Made by a program: the position numbers and the translations under genes. A stretch of DNA of 48,714 bases from Clostridiales bacterium Firm_10. GTDB taxonomy: Bacteria; Bacillota; Clostridia; Christensenellales; Aristaeellaceae. Positions 23,515-31,653 of the stretch are shown here, piece after piece. Position 1 is the first letter of the stretch. Each line of letters opens with the position of its first letter. Under the pieces are notes generated by a model. That model was not told the origin of the DNA. It saw only the letters and a program-made list of their open reading frames with translations, and searched no databases. Where the stretch lies: the NCBI GenBank assembly GCA_001603025.1, contig LVAP01000023.1:1-48714 (forward strand). Direction: 5' to 3'.

Positions 23515-26136
23515 TCACCGTGCATTCGCGTCAGCCGTCTGTTCCACCCTGAAATCGCATTTCTCGATCGGGTGCTCCGCGTGGTCGGCCAGCCACACGC
23601 GGAAGTCGCCCGGCTCCACACTCCAGTGGAACTGCCGGTCGAGCGTGCGCATCGCCCTGGGCGAAATGGTCAGGGAAACGCGTTTGGTCTCTCCGGGAAG
23701 AAGGTCTACCTTGCAGAAGGCGGCCAGCGTCTTCATGGGCTTGACCGTGGAACTGAACATATCCCGCAGGTAGAGCTGCGGCACCGCCGTGCCGGGCCGC
23801 TTGCCGGTGTTGCTCACATTGAAGGTGGCCGTCACCGAATCGCCGGGAGCGATGGTCTGCGCCGATAGCGTCAGGCCGCCGTAAGCAAACTCCGTATAAC
23901 CCAGGCCGTAGCCGAAGGGATAGAGCGGCAGCCAGTCCATCTCCACATAGCGCTTCCCTCCGCCGGGTCGACGGCTGTAATGGCAGGGAATCTGTCCCAC
24001 ATGCTTCGGAAAACTGATGGGCAGCCGGCCGGAGGGGCTGCAGTCGCCGAACAGGATTTCGGCCACGGCGGGTCCTCCCTCTTCGCCGGGGAACCAGGCC
24101 TCCAGGATGGCTGGTATGTTCTCCTGTTCCCATACGATGGAGGCGGGGCGCCCTGTCTGCAGCACCAGCACCACCGGCGTGCCCGTGGCAGCCACAGCCC
24201 TGACGAATTCCGGCTGGCGGCCAGGCAGATCCAGGTTGACGCGCTCGAAGTTCTCACCGCTGGTCTCAAGGCTGTCGCCGACGAACACGAGGGCCACCTC
24301 GGCCTGCTTCGCCAGCTCCACGGCGCGGGTGAAATCCTCGCGCTCACGGTTGTAGCCGAACACGACGCGGGCGCCGCGGCGGTCGTTGGTAAAATCTATG
24401 CGCAGGTCGTAGGAGCGACCCTGCTCGAAGGAGAACGGCACCGTCCGGTTGGCATCCTTCTTTTCACCCCAGCCGTCCAGGATCAGCTCGCCGTCCACAT
24501 AAAGGCGCATGCTGTCCTGCGTGCTGAAGCCGATCCAGCCCTGCAGGCTCTGCTGCGGAACAAGCTTTCCCGTCCAGCGCACGCTGAAGCAGTAAGCATC
24601 CAGGTCGCCGTGGGGCTTCGACATGATCCAGTTGAAGTTGATCGTGCGGTCAGTCCGCGTCATCACCGGCTCGCCTTCAAAAGCGCGGCCGTTGTAATAT
24701 CGACCGGTGAGGCCCGGCATTCCCTCCTCATCCCTCAGCTCATCGGAAGAGAACGGGACAGCGGCGTCTCCCAGGAAATGGCAGCCTCCAGCGTACAGCA
24801 CCTTGGTGTCCGGCGAGACGATCCGCCTGATGCCTTCCAGGATGGATATACCGCCCTTTCCTGAAGGCGTGTAATCGCCCAGCATCGCGCTGCCCGCGCC
24901 CGGGCCCAGCACGGCAATCGTCTTCATATCTTTCCGCAGGGGAAGCAGGCCGTTCTCGTTTTTCAGCAGCACGACGCTCTGCCTGGCAATTTCCCGCGCC
25001 AGCGCCCGATGCTCCGCCGAGTGGACGTATACGGCCCGCCGGGTCACGTCCACATAGGGCCGCTCGAACAGGCCCAGCATGAATTTCACCTTCAGCACGC
25101 GCCCGCACGCCCGGCGGATCGTCTCCGCAGACAAGCGGCCGGATTCCACCAGCTCTTTCAGGCCGGCCTGCCACTCTTCATGGGGAAAGTCGTATAGCTG
25201 CAGGTCAACGCCCGCCTCAAGGCTCATAGCCATGGCTTCCTGGCGGGTATCGGCCACGTAATGGTTGTCATAAAGCCGGGCGCAGGCAGTCAGATCCGTG
25301 CGAACAAAGCCCCGCATGCCCCACTGATCCCGCAGCACCTCGGTGAGCAGCTCATGATCCGCGGCGACGGGCACGCCGTCGATGGCGTTATAGGAGCACA
25401 TCACATCCACCGCGCCGGCGTCCGCAAAGGCGGCTTCAAACACCGGCAGCGCATCGGAAAAGACCTCGTGCCGCCCCATGGCGCAGGGCGCGCAGTTCAG
25501 CCCGCCCACAGGAGCGCCGTAGCCCGCGTAGTGTTTGGGTTCTGAAGCGACACTGTCCGGCGCGGCCAGGCAGTCGCCCTGCATGCCTTTCACCACTTCG
25601 CGCGCAAACTCTGCGCCGAGGTGCGTGTCCTCGCCATAGGTCTCCTCGGTCCGGCCATAGCGCGGGTCGCGGATCAGGTCCATCACGGGGCTGTAAGTCT
25701 CGTGGATGCCCATCGCACGGGCCTCCGTGCCGATCGCCCGCCCCATTCGGCGGCCAAGCGCGGGATTGTAGGTGGCGGCCAGGCCGATCTGCTGCGGGAA
25801 GGCCGTGGCCGTGCGGTGGCAAAGCCCGTGGAGCGCTTCCTCGCTGAAGAGGAAGGGAATGCCCAGCCGCGTCTTTTCCACGGCATAGGCCTGAACCATG
25901 TTGACCTGCTCAGGCGTCATGCCGCGCATCTGGATACTGCCCACGCTGTTGCCGCGCAGCAGGCTGTCCAGCTTCTCCATGTCGATGTATTCCACATCGT
26001 CCAGCCTGTTGCGCCGGGTGAAATCATGGCTGAAATACTGGTCCGTCTGCAGGATCATTTCCTCCAGCGTCATCCTGTCCAGCAGGTCGCTGACGCGCGC
26101 ATCCACATCCCAATGGGCATCCCGGTAATCGCTCAT
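23515..26136 (-). CDS. Beta-glucosidase-type glycoside hydrolase family 3 with PA14 insert
   Basis: Cleaves beta-linked glucose, xylose or related sugars from oligosaccharides; 873 residues. The N-terminal barrel (about 1-355) contains the substrate-binding KHYAGYG (201-207) and the nucleophile Asp281 in GFVRTDLTA, a less usual context than SDW. The alpha/beta sandwich starts near 380 and is interrupted by a PA14 domain (about 474-605, starting GLTGRYYNG), which shapes substrate access in related enzymes. A fibronectin-III-like domain closes the protein (about 757-865). No signal peptide, so it should be cytoplasmic. GGAG lies 10 bases before ATG 26136. First gene of an operon with the URO-D-like and QueT genes, driven by a near-consensus promoter. 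Confidence 0.94.
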   Translation of the reverse strand: MSDYRDAHWDVDARVSDLLDRMTLEEMILQTDQYFSHDFTRRNRLDDVEYIDMEKLDSLLRGNSVGSIQMRGMTPEQVNMVQAYAVEKTRLGIPFLFSEEALHGLCHRTATAFPQQIGLAATYNPALGRRMGRAIGTEARAMGIHETYSPVMDLIRDPRYGRTEETYGEDTHLGAEFAREVVKGMQGDCLAAPDSVASEPKHYAGYGAPVGGLNCAPCAMGRHEVFSDALPVFEAAFADAGAVDVMCSYNAIDGVPVAADHELLTEVLRDQWGMRGFVRTDLTACARLYDNHYVADTRQEAMAMSLEAGVDLQLYDFPHEEWQAGLKELVESGRLSAETIRRACGRVLKVKFMLGLFERPYVDVTRRAVYVHSAEHRALAREIARQSVVLLKNENGLLPLRKDMKTIAVLGPGAGSAMLGDYTPSGKGGISILEGIRRIVSPDTKVLYAGGCHFLGDAAVPFSSDELRDEEGMPGLTGRYYNGRAFEGEPVMTRTDRTINFNWIMSKPHGDLDAYCFSVRWTGKLVPQQSLQGWIGFSTQDSMRLYVDGELILDGWGEKKDANRTVPFSFEQGRSYDLRIDFTNDRRGARVVFGYNREREDFTRAVELAKQAEVALVFVGDSLETSGENFERVNLDLPGRQPEFVRAVAATGTPVVLVLQTGRPASIVWEQENIPAILEAWFPGEEGGPAVAEILFGDCSPSGRLPISFPKHVGQIPCHYSRRPGGGKRYVEMDWLPLYPFGYGLGYTEFAYGGLTLSAQTIAPGDSVTATFNVSNTGKRPGTAVPQLYLRDMFSSTVKPMKTLAAFCKVDLLPGETKRVSLTISPRAMRTLDRQFHWSVEPGDFRVWLADHAEHPIEKCDFRVEQTADANAR

Positions 26137-26189
26137 ATCCGATCGTCTCCATCCTGTTCCCCGCGCGCCGTTCGCGCTGTGTGTTATTC

Positions 26190-26218
26190 ATTTTACCATG
26201 CCATAATATGGTTGTCAA
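26190..26218 (-). promoter_or_regulatory. Promoter of the GH3 operon
   Basis: TTGACA (26213-26218), 17 bases, TAAAAT (26190-26195), minus strand, about 55 bases before the GH3 start. Perfect -35, five of six at -10. Confidence 0.85.
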
Positions 26219-26333
26219 TTGCAGCGACGATTGCGGAAGATGTTTACACTGCGGAGACATTGAAATGGCAAATCAGCGTCTTTATATCCGCATATACTGC
26301 GCTCTTTTTTGATGAACAGACTGCTTCCATGCG

Positions 26334-26374
26334 GAAGGACGCCGATATCAATACGACATCAGCGTCCTTCTTTT
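26334..26374 (+). terminator. Hairpin between arg and GH3 operons
   Basis: Nine-base perfect arms (26334-26342, 26362-26370) with a near-perfect inner extension. On the plus strand it is followed by TTTT; on the minus strand no T run follows. It could be a weak end for the arg operon or the end of a short plus-strand RNA. Confidence 0.5.
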
Positions 26375-26430
26375 GTCCAAAAGGCTTTTATTGCACGGCA
26401 TTTCAATCATCTGACGGCGACAGGGAAAGC

Positions 26431-27594
26431 CTACGCCAATTCCTCCAGGATGACCGCAGCCCCCTTTTTCAGCACATCTGTCGGTATGTTCAACGCCGGC
26501 AGCAGTCTCACCTTATCCTTGGCAGTGAGGCACAGCACGCCCTTCGCGATGCAGGCCTTCACCACTTCACCGGCTGTCTTTTCCTTCGGCTTAATGCCAA
26601 TCATAAGGCCCAAACCGGTGACGTCCGCGACGCCGGGCGCCCCGAGGAACGTCCTGAAAAGGTAATCGCTTTTCTGCCTGACTTCCGCGAGCAGCTTCTC
26701 ATCGATCCTGTTCACAATGCTGAGCGCTGCCGCGCAGGACACCGGGTTGCCGCCGAAGGTGGAACCGTGATCCCCGAATCCCAGGGTATGCTGCACTTTT
26801 TCCGAAAGCAGCGTTGCCCCCAAGGGAAGTCCGCCCGCCAAGCCCTTGGCTGTGGACACGATATCAGGCTCCAGGCCGTAGTTCATATAGGCGTACAGCG
26901 CTCCGGTCCTGCCGTTCCCCGTCTGAACCTCATCCACGACGAGCAGCAGATCCTTCTCCCTGACAAACGCCTGAAGGTCTGCCAGATAGCCCGCGTCCAA
27001 CGGCACAACGCCGCCTTCTCCCTGAATGATTTCGATCATCACCGCCGCGACGTTCTTCTCATGGCAGATTGCTTTGAGTTCTTCCATGTTCCCCGCTTCC
27101 GCGTGGGAGAAACCGGGGGTCAGCGGCCGGAACAGCTCGTGATAATGCTCCTGCCCTGTGGCGGCAAGCGTCGTAAGCGTTCTTCCGTGGAAGCTGTTTT
27201 TCAGCGTAACGATCTCAAAGCAATCCGCTCCCTTATGTTCCGCCTGGTATTTCCGCGCGACCTTGATGGCGCATTCGTTGGCCTCTGCCCCGGAATTCGA
27301 GAAGAACACCTTCTTCATGCCGGTCCGGCTGCATAGCGCTTCCGCCAGATAGGCGCACGGCTCTGTATAGTAGAGGTTCGACATATGCTGAACCTTGCCG
27401 ATCTGATCCGTGACAGCTTTCACCCATACGTCGTCCGAAACGCCGAAGGACGTCACGCCGATGCCGGAGGTAAGATCAATGTATTCCTTTCCCGTCTCGT
27501 CGTACACCAGCGATCCTTTGCCGGCGACGATTTCCACCGGAAACCGCGCGTAAGTTCCCGCCACATACCGCCTGTCAGTTTCTTTGATGCTCAT
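26431..27594 (-). CDS. argD: Acetylornithine aminotransferase
   Basis: PLP enzyme converting N-acetylglutamate semialdehyde and glutamate to N-acetylornithine and 2-oxoglutarate, step four of arginine synthesis; 387 residues, the normal size. The fold-type I class III motifs are present: SNSGAEANECAIKVAR, FHGRT, the cofactor Asp in LLVVDEVQTGNGRTG, and Lys250 in STAKGLAGGLPLGA. The start is ATG 27594 with AGAGGAG 8 bases upstream; it shares ATGA with the argB stop. Last gene of the operon argC-GNAT-argJ-argB-argD. It could also serve succinyl-diaminopimelate chemistry, but its position makes arginine the main role. Confidence 0.95.
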   Translation of the reverse strand: MSIKETDRRYVAGTYARFPVEIVAGKGSLVYDETGKEYIDLTSGIGVTSFGVSDDVWVKAVTDQIGKVQHMSNLYYTEPCAYLAEALCSRTGMKKVFFSNSGAEANECAIKVARKYQAEHKGADCFEIVTLKNSFHGRTLTTLAATGQEHYHELFRPLTPGFSHAEAGNMEELKAICHEKNVAAVMIEIIQGEGGVVPLDAGYLADLQAFVREKDLLLVVDEVQTGNGRTGALYAYMNYGLEPDIVSTAKGLAGGLPLGATLLSEKVQHTLGFGDHGSTFGGNPVSCAAALSIVNRIDEKLLAEVRQKSDYLFRTFLGAPGVADVTGLGLMIGIKPKEKTAGEVVKACIAKGVLCLTAKDKVRLLPALNIPTDVLKKGAAVILEELA

Positions 27595-28457
27595 TTCTGT
27601 TCTCCTCTTATCCATGTGCCGGCGCCTTCGTTGGTGAGAAGCTCCATCAGCACAGAATGGGGCACCCGGCCATCCATGATGACGACGTTCTTCACGCCTG
27701 CGTTAAGCGCCGTGATGCAGCAGTCCACCTTGGGGATCATGCCGCCGGAAATGATCCCTTCCTGCTTCAGCTTGTCCGCTTCGGACACTGTGATCTCCGG
27801 GATCAGGGTGCCGGGATCATCCTTGTCACGAAGTATTCCGGCAATGTCCGTCATCATGATGAGCCTTTCCGCGTTCAAAGCCCCGGCAATATGGGCTGCC
27901 GCCGTATCGCCGTTTATGTTATAGGCGTTGCCGTCCCGATCGCAGCCGATGGTAGAAATGACCGGGATATAGCCATTGTCCAGAAGATCGATAATCGGCC
28001 GCGGATTGATCTTTGTCACTTCGCCGACATAGCCCAGGCGTTCGTCCTTGACCTTCGCTTCAATCAGCCGTCCATCCATGCCTGACAGGCCCACCGCGCT
28101 GCCGCCCTTTTTTTCCAGCAGATTGACCAGCGTCTTATTGATCTTGCCCGCCAGAACCATCTGGACAATGTCCACGGTCTCCTTATCAGTGATCCGGAGC
28201 CCATCGACAAATTCAGGCTTTTTGCCCATCTTGCCCATCATCTCGCTGATCTCCGGGCCGCCGCCGTGAACCAGCACCGCCTTGACGCCGATCAGGTGGA
28301 GGAGCACGATGTCCTCCATCACCTGGTTTTTAAGGCTTTCCGACACCATGGCGTTTCCGCCGTACTTCACCACGACAATTTTTCCAGTGTAGCGGCGAAT
28401 ATAAGGAAGGGCCTGGACCAGCACTTCAGCCCGGTCAGCGTTTGTCAATACATCCAT
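27591..28457 (-). CDS. argB: Acetylglutamate kinase
   Basis: Phosphorylates N-acetylglutamate with ATP, step two of the pathway and the usual feedback point for arginine; 288 residues. Amino-acid-kinase motifs are VVVKYGGNAM (from residue 28), VLVHGGGPEIS, GLRITDKETVD, a Gly-rich GYIPVISTIG, NINGDTAAAHIAGAL and the Lys in GGMIPKVD. I start at ATG 28457, 5 bases after AGGAG and one base after the argJ stop. An earlier start lies inside argJ. The C-terminal and N-terminal extensions seen in arginine-sensitive kinases are moderately long here, so feedback control is possible but not proved. Confidence 0.96.
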   Translation of the reverse strand: MDVLTNADRAEVLVQALPYIRRYTGKIVVVKYGGNAMVSESLKNQVMEDIVLLHLIGVKAVLVHGGGPEISEMMGKMGKKPEFVDGLRITDKETVDIVQMVLAGKINKTLVNLLEKKGGSAVGLSGMDGRLIEAKVKDERLGYVGEVTKINPRPIIDLLDNGYIPVISTIGCDRDGNAYNINGDTAAAHIAGALNAERLIMMTDIAGILRDKDDPGTLIPEITVSEADKLKQEGIISGGMIPKVDCCITALNAGVKNVVIMDGRVPHSVLMELLTNEGAGTWIRGEQK

Positions 28458-28458
28458 A

Positions 28459-29706
28459 TTAACTCCTGTAATCTCCATTGATTTTAACATAATCGTATGT
28501 CAGATCGCATCCCCAGGCGGTGGCTTCCTCAGCCCCTGCATTCATGTCGCACTCAAAACGCACATTCTTCCCACTCATCAGTTTCAGCGCCATGTCTTCG
28601 TCGAAGGCGAGTATCCTGCCGTTTTCCGAAAACCTCACCCGGCCCTTCTCCCCGACGAGCTCCACGGTCACTTTATCCGGATCGAAGGGGACGCCGGCAT
28701 AGCCGAGGGCACAGAGGATCCGGCCGCAATTCGCGTCCCTGCCGAAAACCATGGCCTTCACAAGACTTGACGCGACAACAGATTTTGCCAGTATCCTGGC
28801 GTTTTCCTTCGTATCCGCGTGAAACACATGGGTTTCAATGCGCCTGGTGGCTCCCTCGCCGTCCCCGGCCATTGTGATTGCCAGATCCCGGCACAGGAAG
28901 AACAAAGCCTGCAGAAAGAGCGCGTACGAATCGTCTTCTTCTGTGATCTTCTTATTCCCGGCCCGGCCGTTTGCAAGCAGCAGGAGCGTGTCGTTGGTGG
29001 AGGTGTCTCCGTCAACGGTAATCATATTGAAGGTATCAGGCACCACGGCGCTCAGCGCTTTCTGCAGCAGGGACCTGTCGATTGCGCAGTCTGTCGTGAT
29101 GTAGCAAAGCATGGTGCACATATTGGGATGGATCATGCCGCTGCCCTTCGCCATCCCGCCCAGTGTCACGGTCACCGGCCCTTTCCCGCCGTCAGACGGG
29201 AGGAGGAAGGACACGGCGCATTCCTTGTTGACGGTGTCGGTCGTCATGATCGCCTTGCTGGCCGAAGTCCCTGCCTCCAGGCTGTCGGAAAGACTGCCCG
29301 ACATCCTGGCGACCCCAGCGGTGATCTTTTCGAGCGGAATCTGCGGGCCAATGACGCCGGTGGAGCCGAGAAGCACCGCGTCCGCCGGAACGTTCATGGT
29401 TTTTCCGGTAAACTCAGCCGTCATGCGGCACAGTTCCAGCCCCTCCGCACCGGTCGCGGCATTGGCAATTCCGGCGTTCACCACAACAGCCTGCGCCTTT
29501 TTCCCGCCATACACGATCTTTTGATCCCACAGCACCGGCGCGGCCTTCACAAGATTGGTTGTAAAGGTGCCCGCCACTTCGCAGGGAAACTCCGAAAACA
29601 GCAGCGCCATATCCGTCCGGTTTTCGTATTTGATGCCAGCCGCGCAGTCAGCGGCCAGAAAGCCTTGGGCAGCCGTTACACCACCGGGAATCTTCGTAAT
29701 CTCCAT
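28459..29706 (-). CDS. argJ: Glutamate N-acetyltransferase / ornithine acetyltransferase
   Basis: Recycles the acetyl group from acetylornithine to glutamate; the protein cuts itself into alpha and beta chains. The 415-residue product has KGSGMIHPNM-C197-T198-ML: Thr198 is the expected new N-terminus and nucleophile, but the residue before it is Cys instead of the common Ala. Other ArgJ blocks are GGVTAAQGF at the start, AVVVNAGIANAATG, MTTDTVNKE, DGDTSTNDT and FGRDANCGRI. AGGAG lies 6 bases before ATG 29706; the gap from the acetyltransferase gene is 2 bases. Whether it is mono- or bifunctional (acetyl-CoA-using) cannot be read. Confidence 0.95.
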   Translation of the reverse strand: MEITKIPGGVTAAQGFLAADCAAGIKYENRTDMALLFSEFPCEVAGTFTTNLVKAAPVLWDQKIVYGGKKAQAVVVNAGIANAATGAEGLELCRMTAEFTGKTMNVPADAVLLGSTGVIGPQIPLEKITAGVARMSGSLSDSLEAGTSASKAIMTTDTVNKECAVSFLLPSDGGKGPVTVTLGGMAKGSGMIHPNMCTMLCYITTDCAIDRSLLQKALSAVVPDTFNMITVDGDTSTNDTLLLLANGRAGNKKITEEDDSYALFLQALFFLCRDLAITMAGDGEGATRRIETHVFHADTKENARILAKSVVASSLVKAMVFGRDANCGRILCALGYAGVPFDPDKVTVELVGEKGRVRFSENGRILAFDEDMALKLMSGKNVRFECDMNAGAEEATAWGCDLTYDYVKINGDYRS

Positions 29707-29708
29707 CG

Positions 29709-30167
29709 CTAACTCCTGTTGAATTCCACTGTGTTCTTCTCGTTCAAAGTCAATTCGTAGTAGTTTGCATCGGTCTGCTTCCAGCCGATCTGCTTCCAAA
29801 AGGCATTGCCCACGTCGTTGCTCTTAAAGGCAATGAGGGCCACCTTGTTGATCCCCATTCGGGTGAGCTCCCGGATGCAGTAGGCCACCATCTGCGTACC
29901 GATGCCATGTCTCCGGTATTCCTCCGCGACGCAGACATGATACAGGGCGCCCTGGCGGCCGTCAGAACCGCAGAGGATCGAACCGACGATGCGGCCGTCC
30001 ATCCTGGCGACAACGGACGTCGTGGGATTCCGCCGGATAAAGCGCTCCACGTCTTCCCGGGAATCGTCCAGCGCCCGAATGCCGAAGCCCTTGATCGTCA
30101 TCCAGAGTGCTCTCACACCGTCATAATCCGATGCTGTCATTGGGAGGATTTTCAGCGTACCACTCAT
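29709..30167 (-). CDS. GNAT N-acetyltransferase in the arg operon (candidate N-acetylglutamate synthase)
   Basis: Acetyl-CoA-dependent transferase of 152 residues. The acetyl-CoA site is YHVCVAEEYRRHGIGTQMV (about 79-97, the RRHGIG pyrophosphate loop), with a later KVALIAFKSNDVGNAFWKQIGW typical of GNAT strand and helix. It lies between argC and argJ with tiny gaps, so it probably serves arginine synthesis, perhaps priming the cycle with N-acetylglutamate as short ArgA-like GNATs do. That is inference from position. The start is ATG 30167 with AAAGGA 7 bases upstream; ATG 30176 overlaps the argC stop and has no spacing. Confidence 0.8.
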   Translation of the reverse strand: MSGTLKILPMTASDYDGVRALWMTIKGFGIRALDDSREDVERFIRRNPTTSVVARMDGRIVGSILCGSDGRQGALYHVCVAEEYRRHGIGTQMVAYCIRELTRMGINKVALIAFKSNDVGNAFWKQIGWKQTDANYYELTLNEKNTVEFNRS

Positions 30168-30172
30168 TTTTT

Positions 30173-31096
30173 TCATCCTTTAATCAGTCCTGCGTCCTCC
30201 GCCAGGCCAAGGCTCAGGTTCATGTTCTGGATGGCCGCGCCGGAAGCTCCCTTGCCTAAATTATCAAACCGGGCGACAAGCAGGATCCTGTCCTCGTTCC
30301 CGTAAACGGATATTCCCATATCGTCCCGCCCGGCATATGCATTGCCCGAGAGATACGCTTCCCCTTCTTCCCCGACGAACCTCACGAGCCCTTCCCTGTA
30401 ATAGCTGCCGTAGGCAGCCTTAATGTCCGCAATACCGCCCTTCACCTGGGAAGAGAATAGCGGCACAGTGACTTCCATTCCCGCATAATAGTCCGCGACA
30501 ACAGGGCAGAAGACCGGGGCAATTGTGAGCCCACAGACCTTCGTCATTTCGGGAAGGTGTTTATGCGTTTGGGACAGGCCGTACTGCCGGGGCGCTTTGA
30601 GAAGCGGACTCCTGTCCTTCTCCTCATACTGCATAATCATTTTTTTCCCGCCCCCGGAATATCCGGTGAGGGAAAAGCAGGTGAGAGTGGTTTCCGGCGC
30701 GACCAGCCCCTTCTCGATGAGCGGCGCCACAAGGGCGATAAAGCCGCTGGCGTGGCATCCGGGGTTCGCGATGAGCTTTGCGGCCCTGATCTTCTCTCTC
30801 AGGTCCCCGATTTCAGGAAATCCATAGGTGAAGTCCGGAGATGTCCGGTGAGCGGTGGACGTATCGATGAGCACAGTATGCGGGTTTTCCAGAAAACCCA
30901 CCGCTTCGCGCGCGGCGTCATCCGGAAGGCATAAGAAAACCACATCCGCCTGGTTCATGGCCTCTTTCCTGGCTTCCGGAACCTTCCGATCCCTTTCGGA
31001 CAGCCGAATCATTTCCATGCTTGGATTCGCGCTCAGCCGTTCTGCGATCCGCAAACCGGTGGTGCCGGACGAGCCGTCGATAAATACTTTATACAT
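30173..31096 (-). CDS. argC: N-acetyl-gamma-glutamyl-phosphate reductase (short type)
   Basis: NADPH-dependent step three of arginine synthesis; 307 residues, matching the shorter type 2 family rather than the 345-residue Bacillus form. The N-terminal nucleotide site is VFIDGSSGTTGLRI (4-17), the catalytic Cys is C114 in NPGCHASGFI, and TGYSGGGKKM and HKHLPEM carry further active-site residues. The start is ATG 31096 with AAAGGGG 4 bases upstream; a longer frame to 31201 runs through the promoter and is not coding. First gene of the arginine operon, behind a perfect consensus promoter with an ArgR-like site. Confidence 0.95.
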   Translation of the reverse strand: MYKVFIDGSSGTTGLRIAERLSANPSMEMIRLSERDRKVPEARKEAMNQADVVFLCLPDDAAREAVGFLENPHTVLIDTSTAHRTSPDFTYGFPEIGDLREKIRAAKLIANPGCHASGFIALVAPLIEKGLVAPETTLTCFSLTGYSGGGKKMIMQYEEKDRSPLLKAPRQYGLSQTHKHLPEMTKVCGLTIAPVFCPVVADYYAGMEVTVPLFSSQVKGGIADIKAAYGSYYREGLVRFVGEEGEAYLSGNAYAGRDDMGISVYGNEDRILLVARFDNLGKGASGAAIQNMNLSLGLAEDAGLIKG

Positions 31097-31172
31097 GGTA
31101 CCCCTTTCGCGCTTTCTGCTGCGGCCATGGAGCTGTTCCCAGCGAGTTGTATATCTCCCCGAATCGCGATTA

Positions 31173-31209
31173 ATGTAATAATTATACGTGTTATTATTCA
31201 TAATGTCAA
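31173..31209 (-). promoter_or_regulatory. Promoter and likely ArgR operator of the arginine operon
   Basis: Consensus promoter TTGACA (31204-31209), 17 bases, TATAAT (31181-31186) on the minus strand. The spacer and -10 region hold ATGAATAATAA and TATAATTATTACAT, which resemble ARG boxes (TGAAT-AT-rich-ATTCA). An arginine repressor bound here would block RNA polymerase. No argR gene is in the window. Confidence 0.75.
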
Positions 31210-31549
31210 GCTGTATTGTATTTTTATTCTTTATTTAACAGTCAGTTGTAAAACACAAATGCTGCCGGTCCCATTGAATTCTATGAAAGGGCAGTTCCGG
31301 AAAGTCGGAATAACACAATTCGGTCCAGAGTTTCGTCCGCAACCCGGCGCGGCTCTGCGAGAGTGTGGTTTCAAATAACCATTGCTCCGCGGGAACGGCT
31401 TGCCATAGCCGCAGAATACCGTTGCCGGGATATATGACGGCTGAATTTCATCCTGTTGTCTCGAGCACGATAAGACAATCATCCCGAGGATAGAGTATTT
31501 ACCTAACTATAAAGGATGCAGAATAAATGAAGAAAACGGCATTAACATA
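31210..31549. other. Gene-free region between arg operon and DUF4838 locus
   Basis: About 340 bases between the two divergent promoters, AT-rich near 31.2 kb. Two modest hairpins are visible: AACGG/CCGTT with flanking GG/CC near 31.39-31.43 kb and TTGTCT/AGACAA near 31.46-31.48 kb. They lie upstream of the recognised promoter, so are not obviously transcribed. No gene or known RNA was recognised. Confidence 0.5.
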
Positions 31550-31578
31550 TTGACAACACGTCTGCCCCGTGTTAAAAT
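31550..31578 (+). promoter_or_regulatory. Promoter of the DUF4838/CUT1 importer operon, with operator-like repeat
   Basis: TTGACA (31550-31555), 17 bases, TAAAAT (31573-31578). The spacer is almost filled by the exact inverted repeat AACACG-N7-CGTGTT (31555-31560, 31568-31573), well placed for a repressor. Confidence 0.85.
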
Positions 31579-31653
31579 CAAGTCAAGATTCAGCGACGGA
31601 TTCTGTCCCGGAATGGGCCGTCACGAATCAAACCATATCAAGGAGGAGTAACA

